Below are positions 58,086-64,000 of a stretch of 64,000 nucleotides of DNA, piece after piece. The DNA is taken from the NCBI GenBank assembly GCA_033030425.1, contig JAUFSD010000006.1, positions 806,001 through 870,000 on the forward strand. The letters are read 5' to 3'. The translations under genes and the position numbers were made by a program. The first letter of the stretch is position 1, and every line of letters starts with the position of its first letter. The notes under the pieces were generated by a model. That model saw only the letters and a program-made list of their open reading frames with translations. It ran no database searches and had not been told where the DNA came from. The DNA comes from Verpa conica. Its lineage: Eukaryota > Ascomycota > Pezizomycetes > Pezizales > Morchellaceae.

Positions 58086-59266
58086 ATGTCTGACGATAAT
58101 CATTTCTTTGCCCTCCTCACGGGTTCAAACAGGTTCGTTATAAGCCCCACGTTCTTACATTCTCTCACTTATTCTGACTATATAATAGTGGTCTTGGCCT
58201 CTCTATCGCTCACCGTCTTCTCGATGAATTTATCACGACCCACCCATCGACAGACCACCTCACCCTGATAGTCACCACCCGCTCCGCTTCAAAAGGCGCC
58301 GCGACGCTATCAGCCCTCACTAAACACCTTGTAAATGTCCTCCCTCCAGGCTCAACTAAGCGAATCGCACTAGCACACTACCAAGTTGACCTCATGAACC
58401 TCCTATCCGTCCAGGCACTCGCAAATGCCCTAACTAGAAACTATAAGAAGCTAGACTACATCTTCCTCAATGCCGGAATGGGGGCATTTGTGGGAATTGA
58501 CTGGTTCAATGCCATCTTCACCATCTGCAAGAACTGGGTTCAGGCAGTAACCTTCCCTACATTCAAGCTCCAAGCAGTAGGGTGGAAGACGAGGCAGCCC
58601 CCCCCAATCGAGGGTGAGCTTGGTAGTGTCTTTTGCGCAAATGTATTTGGCCACTACTACCTCACTCACGAACTCATGGGATTGCTTTCCGCTGGCAGGG
58701 GAAGAATCGTCTGGACGAGTTCGATGGAAGCGTATCCCTGGACCTTTACTGTAGATGATATTCAGGGTGTGAAGGCTAGCCACTCGTATGAGTCTACGAG
58801 ACGTCTGACGGATATCATCTCTCTTACTTCGACCCTGCCTGCGACGGCGCCGTATACGGCGACCTTCTTCGGGTCGGGTGCGAAGCGGCCTCGGGCGTTT
58901 TTGACCCATCCGGGTGTATGTGCGACTGCGATTGTTCCATTGAATTTTGTGTTGTACTACTGTATGGTGTTGGCTTTCTATATCGCGCGATGGCTTGGGT
59001 CCCCGTGGCACACTATTAGCTCTTACTCTGGTGCGAAAGCGGCTGTGTGGATTGCTATGGCGACGGATGAGGAGCTTGAAGATAAAAAGGCGAGTCATAT
59101 TAAATGGGGGAGTGGCACTGATAGGAATGGAGTGGAATTGGTGAGGGGGACTGAGGTTGAGGGTGAGGGTGAGGCAGAGTGGGAGGCGTTGGGGAGGGAT
59201 TGTTGGCGGCAGATGGAGGAATTGAGGATTGAGTGGAAGGGTAAGGTGAAGGCAGGGGGTAGGTAA
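58086..59266 (+). CDS. ERG27: 3-ketosteroid reductase ERG27
   Basis: NADPH-dependent short-chain dehydrogenase of the C-4 demethylation complex in ergosterol synthesis at the ER. Two exons join at TGSN|SGLGLSIAHRLL, the cofactor-binding glycine motif. Later motifs: VTTRSASKG, YQVDLMNLLSV, LDYIFLNAGMG (NAG motif), FVGIDWF, FCANVFGHYYLTHEL, RIVWTSSMEA with the catalytic Ser, and YESTRRLTDI with the catalytic Tyr. The YxxxK lysine is Arg here (codon AGA). A HPGVCAT motif and a membrane-associating hydrophobic segment (LNFVLYYCMVLAFYIARW) follow. The length (about 370 aa) fits. Identity is strong through SDR order and the ERG27-type GxDW motif. Activity with the Arg is uncertain. Confidence 0.9.
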
Positions 59267-59561
59267 TTATGATTTGGTGGTCTAGGTGTTTTTTATTGCT
59301 AGTTCCTATGGAGGAGATTTAATGTGTAATGGACAGAAGATATATCTGGATTGGTACTATCAAAATTAACAGTCCCAAGAATTCTCCAGAGTAAGTGGCC
59401 ATATTCATCTTAGTATTATATAGATAGTAGAACCAGAAGGAGTATTTTTCCAATAATATACGTATATAAACGTCAGCCCCAAGGAATCCTACCTTGGATT
59501 TTAGAGGCTGGGAAGGTGAAAAAAAAAGCTATATACTGTCCTATACACACCCAACAAACCT
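59267..59561. other. 3' intergenic, ERG27 and mS33
   Basis: A 295-bp AT-rich spacer between convergent genes. Nothing else seen. Confidence 0.5.
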
Positions 59562-60012
59562 CTACTTCTTCTTCCCCTTCTTCGACCCAGCCTCCTCTTT
59601 CGTCCTAATTTTCTTCGGTGCTCCCTTACCTCTAGCCTTCTTCCTATATTCCCACCACGAACAGTCAGCCTAGTTCCCACTCACCAGAGGAGAGGTAGGA
59701 TTCCATACGCCTCAATATCTTGTAGTCTCCGTGCCTCCTTCTCGTCAAAGAATTCCATCATAGGGAAATGCTTTTTTAGATCCTTGAATGTCGCTATCCT
59801 CCGTGGGTAGTATTCCAACATTGTTGGGCCCTTCAGCCGTTGTCGGAGGATCTTGTTGCCCGTGCGTACATTGTTCGGGTTAAAGGTCGTCGAGAAGATG
59901 CGACAAGACACCTGGTTGCGCAATTCGTGTGAGTAAATTCTAGGAGATACATGGGCACTGGGTGATATGTTACCTTGGCTAGTTCGAGGAGACGTTCCCG
60001 TGTCGGAGGCAT
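59562..60012 (-). CDS. RSM27: Mitochondrial small ribosomal subunit protein mS33 (RSM27 family)
   Basis: Component of the mitochondrial small ribosomal subunit. Three exons (60012-59974, 59911-59685, 59643-59562) total 348 nt, giving 115 aa. It starts MPPTRERLLELAK and continues RIFSTTFNPNNVRTGNKILR, QRLKGPTMLEYYPRRIATFK and FFDEKEARRLQDIEAYGI. The third exon gives KKARGKGAPKKIRTKEEAG and a Lys-rich end. FNPxxxRTGNKILRxRLKGP and ARGKGAPKK are the family hallmarks. The last intron is only 41 bp. It lies just downstream of the citrate synthase gene, on the same strand, 438 bp away. Confidence 0.93.
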
Positions 60013-60450
60013 CGTTGCTATGTTTCCGATGTTTGGTGGGGTAATTCTAATGTTGAACGTTGACCCGGAAAAGCGCCAAGGAAAAGGTTGTATTAATCCA
60101 TGCCCTCATGTTTTCCGTGACTTTCAATGACAGCATTTCTGAATTTTAGGAAGCGTATCTCGTTATATCTAGGATCCCTGTCCCGGATCCCAAGCGTGAT
60201 TTTTGTTTGAATAACTTATTTGAGAAGAGATATTACTTTTTTTATAAACAAATATTGCATCATTTCCCCATACAACCCCCAATTCTATTTTCCAAAAAAT
60301 ACGCATGACACCCACGATAACGAAAATTTTTATACCCTAGGAGTACAGAATCGAATATGAACTAATTTTCAAACGAGCCGGAGGGCCACTAGAATATGTA
60401 GCCCTTGCTCACGATTTCCAGTCCCCTATCTCCACAAAAAGAAAAACCGT
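60013..60450. other. Intergenic, mS33 promoter and citrate synthase 3' end
   Basis: A 438-bp AT-rich spacer. No motif could be assigned. Confidence 0.5.
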
Positions 60451-62274
60451 TTAAAGGTTAGCACCAACCAACTCAGCATACTTAGCAGTGCTGAAAGACT
60501 TGGGCCTTTCGATAGGAGAGCCGACAGCGCGGTCAATGATGAGCTGGGGAAGGACACCCAAAGCACGAGAGACACCAAAGAGAACAGTGTAGTAGTTGGC
60601 CTCAGTAAGACCATAGTACTGCAGGAGGACACCAGAGTGCTAAAAGTATTATAATTAGTAAATTATTATCCAATCATATAAAGAGGAAAACATACAGCGT
60701 CGACGTTAGGGTAAGGGTTCTTTGTCTTTCCGTGCTCAGTCAAGACACCAGGAGCAATGTTGTAGACCTGGCTGACGAGCTTGAACATGGGGTCATCAGG
60801 AAGCTTCTTGAGTGCGAATTCACGTTGGGACATGTAACGAGGGTCAGTCTTCCTCAGAACGGCGTGGCCATAGCCAGGAACGACACGGCCAGAATTCAAG
60901 GTAGACCAGAGGTAATCTTTAATAGACTTGTCGCTAAGATCGTTGCCCACAGCTTTCTTCATCTCAGTGAGCCAGTTCAAGACTTCCTGGTTAGCCAATC
61001 CATGGAGAGGACCAGCAAGTCCGTTCAAACCGGCAGCAAGGGAGAGCATGGGGGAACTGAGAGCAGATCCGACCAAATGTGTTGTGTGAGCAGAAACATT
61101 ACCACCTTCCTATAGAACAATTAATACGAGCTTTCATGCCGCTTTCCCAAAAATTTACATACGTGATCAGAGTGGATAACGAGGTATAACCTCATTAGGT
61201 CAACGAAGTCCTTATTCTCACCGAAACCGAGCTGGTTGGCCAAATTGAATCCATAATCCTTATCTTGCTGGATAGGAGCGACCTTTCCATCTTTGAAGAC
61301 ATTGCGGTAGATCTTGGAAGCAATGGTCGGAAGTTTAGCAATAAGGTTCATAGAGTCCTCGAAGGTATAACTCCAGTATTCCTTCTTATTGATACCCTTG
61401 GCGTAAGCCTTCGCAAACTCCGACTCGTGCTCAAGGGCAGTGACGGCGATCGAGAATTGGGCCATGGGGTGAAGAGTATTGGGGCATCGGTCAATGAGTT
61501 CCTCAACAAACTTGGGAACAGTTGAACGCGCAGCCCATTCCGCAGAGAGCTCACGGACTTGCTGCTCTGTGGGTACCTCTCCGGTCAAGAGAAGCCAGAA
61601 GAGACCTAAAATCGCTTTCAGCTACGAAATCCTTGTATTTATCAAGCACTGGCTGACACCGACCTTCTGGAAGAGGCTCCTCTCCGCCGGGTGCTCTTGG
61701 AAGAACCTCCTGGCATTCGGGAATCTATAGCAAGTTAGGTTAGATTTTGTTGGGGCGGGGTAATTGAGGTACTTACGGTCTTTCCTCTGAATCTGATTCC
61801 TTCCTCTGAGTCGAGAACAGATCCCTGCAGCACATATTAAACAAAGCTCCCACGCATGAAAAAAAATTCGGCAGTAAAAAATCAAGAAGCACAAACCTCC
61901 CAGACAAGGGACTTGATTCCACGAGCACCACCATAGACCTGGTCAAGAGTAACCTCCCCGACGACCTTTGATCCGTGTTCCCTGAGTGAGAATGTTAACC
62001 TGGTGGATTCCATTAAATATATCTTAAAGTCTTACTTTTTAAGCTTCTTAATCTTCTCAATTTCTCCAGGGATCTTCGCGGCGAAGGTCTCCTTGAGAGT
62101 CTTATCGGGGGAAGTCTAGTTAGCACAAGCTTCATCGAGATTTCAGGTGTGGTTTACCTTAGGCTTGACCGCAGAGTAGTAGCGATAACCAGCCCTCTTA
62201 ACAGTGAAAGAAGTCGACGAGGCTAACGAAGACCTAAGGGCAACAGAGCCCAATCTTAGGGAAGAGGCGAGCAT
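60451..62274 (-). CDS. CIT1: Citrate synthase, mitochondrial
   Basis: Condenses acetyl-CoA and oxaloacetate to citrate, the first step of the TCA cycle, in the mitochondrial matrix. The start at 62274 gives a presequence [20 protein letters not shown] rich in Ser and Arg. About seven exons. Motifs: [82 protein letters not shown] and the signature [11 protein letters not shown] with the first catalytic His. [18 protein letters not shown] has the second His, and [11 protein letters not shown] has the catalytic Asp across an intron. It ends [18 protein letters not shown], stop at 60451. About 470 aa. The gene is highly conserved; matrix form is inferred from the presequence. Exon junctions near the 5' end are by eye. 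Confidence 0.96.
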
Positions 62275-64000
62275 GATGTGTATGGAGATAGAACAGGATA
62301 TCAATTGAGGGGAGAGTACTCTGAGGTGTTGTGGGAGAAATGGAAGGAAAGGAGGGAAGGTGGTGACCGGAGACCAGGAAAAACTGTTGAGAGATTTTCT
62401 CTCCCCGTTCCGAAACTCTCGCCGAATGAACTAACTACGTTAACCACCCGCTGCTGAATGGATGCCAGTACAAGTGGCAAAGTGGGCTTTTTTTTCTTAA
62501 GATGATAATAACCCAATCTAGTAATATCTGACCATGAAAATAATTTTATTTAAGCCTTTTGAAATTTTATTTGAATTTATTGAATTTCATTACCCTGGTT
62601 CTAACTAAATTTGTGGGCGTAGCCTGGTTGAGGTTATAAAGTCAAGACCTTAGGGCCTAGGGCAGCAGGAAACCTTTGAACGGGCCTACTGTAGTAACAC
62701 ATCAACGTGTCGAGTTTCGACACCAACTAAAACACGTTTCTTGGAAAAAGAAAAAAGAAAAAAGAAACCTGATGAGTCTAAAAAAATCTCCCCTAAGCCC
62801 CGGGATCGGTATTTGTCTTCTCATTCCGTTACGCATGCATAAGTAACCACTCGCGCGCCTGGGATTCTGACCTATAATTACTGGAGAATATTGTTCCCAG
62901 GAACTGAGACAGCGGGCAGCTACTAGAGAAAACGGAAAGTCCATGATGGGCAAGTTACACAAACGCAATTATAGATTGGCCCGGATCTTTGATCCCTTAC
63001 AGAAAGGAAAATATTATTCCTCCTCTACACAATATTTGTCAGCACAAATAAGATCGAATATTCATAAAATGAGGCACGAGTGAGAAACCGTGAATATAAA
63101 TCTGCAGGACTACATATAGTACCATTGTTAATACAAGAGATATACCAGCCTAGGTCTTAAACGAGACTAAGGTTTGATAATATTAGAATTCAAATAACCT
63201 TTGTATGAGGAATGAGGAATCAATCAATCAATTGATCAAATAACCTTGGTTAGACTTATTTATGATGGGGCTACACAAATGAACTTGGTTACTAGTGGTG
63301 CATAGCAAATAATTGTGGGGCTGGGCACGAGACTAGGTTCTACGGTGTCACGCGATTTTTTATTGAAAGTAGCGTTAATGTTAATAAGAAAATTTTGAGT
63401 GTTCTCTCTATACCATGTAATTAAAATTTAGGGAATATCTTTGAGTAGGTCTTATATACTCCCCGCATCTTAAGCAAAGGACACAGTGGATTGAAGAACT
63501 GTATTCCGACCGACTCTCCTATCTGTGTTTGACCGGTGAGTTTCCTTAGGGAGACTTTAACCTATCAAACATTCTCTATCAATAATATTATGGGGCATTG
63601 AATACGACAAAACCCGATTTTCCCCACTAGTGCGTGGTAAAGGTATGTACAAACATGCTGGAATACAGTACAAAACCGGGCCACCCGTCTAGAATACTAT
63701 AATGGTCTATAATTAAAACATTTACTACTTTTAAGTGAGACATGTAAACCTACCAATCAAAAGAATAGTAGTGGTATAACTAACTCATTATTATACATGA
63801 GGTAGCGCGCTACGTACTTGGAGCTGGTTATTGTCTCAATCTAGATTATAATTTGAGGCATAAGTATGCCTGATACTTGTGTGAGCTACTAGCCGAAAAC
63901 TAAAGCCTGTTCGCTTTGGTAATACGCAACGCAACTCTCCTTTATAGCCTGGGATCGTTGCAGTGGGCGTTAGAAGTAAAGAAGTAGAAAGGCTCCATAA
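62275..64000. other. Right-end intergenic region
   Basis: The first 250 bp must contain the citrate synthase promoter. The rest is AT-rich. A short direct repeat CAAATAACCTTxG occurs at 63191 and 63237 around a CAATCAATCAATTG patch. No gene, tRNA or transposon was recognised up to the edge. Confidence 0.5.

Overview
The window is nuclear DNA of a filamentous ascomycete (Pezizomycotina). Genes carry many short GT-AG introns (about 36-90 bp) with CTAAC/CTAAT-type branch points. The gene set is typical of that group: a HET-C2-type glycolipid transfer protein, a GBD/FH3 protein, a Hook protein, a SidJ-type esterase and a fungal SERAC1-like hydrolase. AT-rich gene-poor stretches alternate with gene-dense ones. 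A Pezizomycetes-like lineage is possible, but nothing here fixes the genus. Exon boundaries were worked out by eye. For GLTP, ALG1, SPB1, UTP21, the SidJ-like gene, the PIP-box gene, the transporter, RRP40, ATG8, NCE101 and mS33 the exon lengths were summed and give an uninterrupted reading frame.

Layout. 1.4-7.0 kb: GLTP (+), cytosolic-type prolyl-tRNA synthetase (-) and the ALG1 mannosyltransferase (-). 7.4-19.0 kb: three ribosome-biogenesis genes in a row, SPB1 (+), UTP21 (+) and BMS1 (-). 19.3-19.6 kb: a 265-bp MITE. 20.4-23.5 kb: exocyst SEC10 (-). 25.0-29.9 kb: a small MGCG-starting protein (-) and a GBD/FH3 protein without FH2 (-). 31.1-38.7 kb: an orphan OB-fold protein (+), a DUF1749/SidJ-like esterase (+), an unrecognised protein with a PCNA-interacting motif (+) and a triose-phosphate-transporter-family protein with a 17-nt microexon (-). 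41.2-43.3 kb: a SERAC1-like alpha/beta hydrolase (-), followed by a GC-richer hairpin. 44.8-52.8 kb: RRP40 (-) divergent from HOOK (+), then HEM13 (-) divergent from ATG8 (+). 53.6-54.3 kb: a decayed protein kinase and a 27-bp repeat. 55.5-62.3 kb: cactin (+), the tiny NCE101 gene (-), ERG27 (+), mitochondrial mS33 (-) and mitochondrial citrate synthase (-). The last 1.7 kb holds no gene I can support.

How the genes relate. Most are unrelated housekeeping genes, as expected in a eukaryote. The exception is the SPB1-UTP21-BMS1 run, which with RRP40 makes rRNA maturation the main theme. RRP40/HOOK, HEM13/ATG8 and ALG1/SPB1 are divergent pairs that may share promoters.

The least described material is the PIP-box protein with E2F/MBF-like palindromes upstream, the OB-fold orphan, the SERAC1-like protein without a NACHT module, the Lys-to-Arg change in the ERG27 active site, and the unusual splicing (two GC-AG introns and a microexon).
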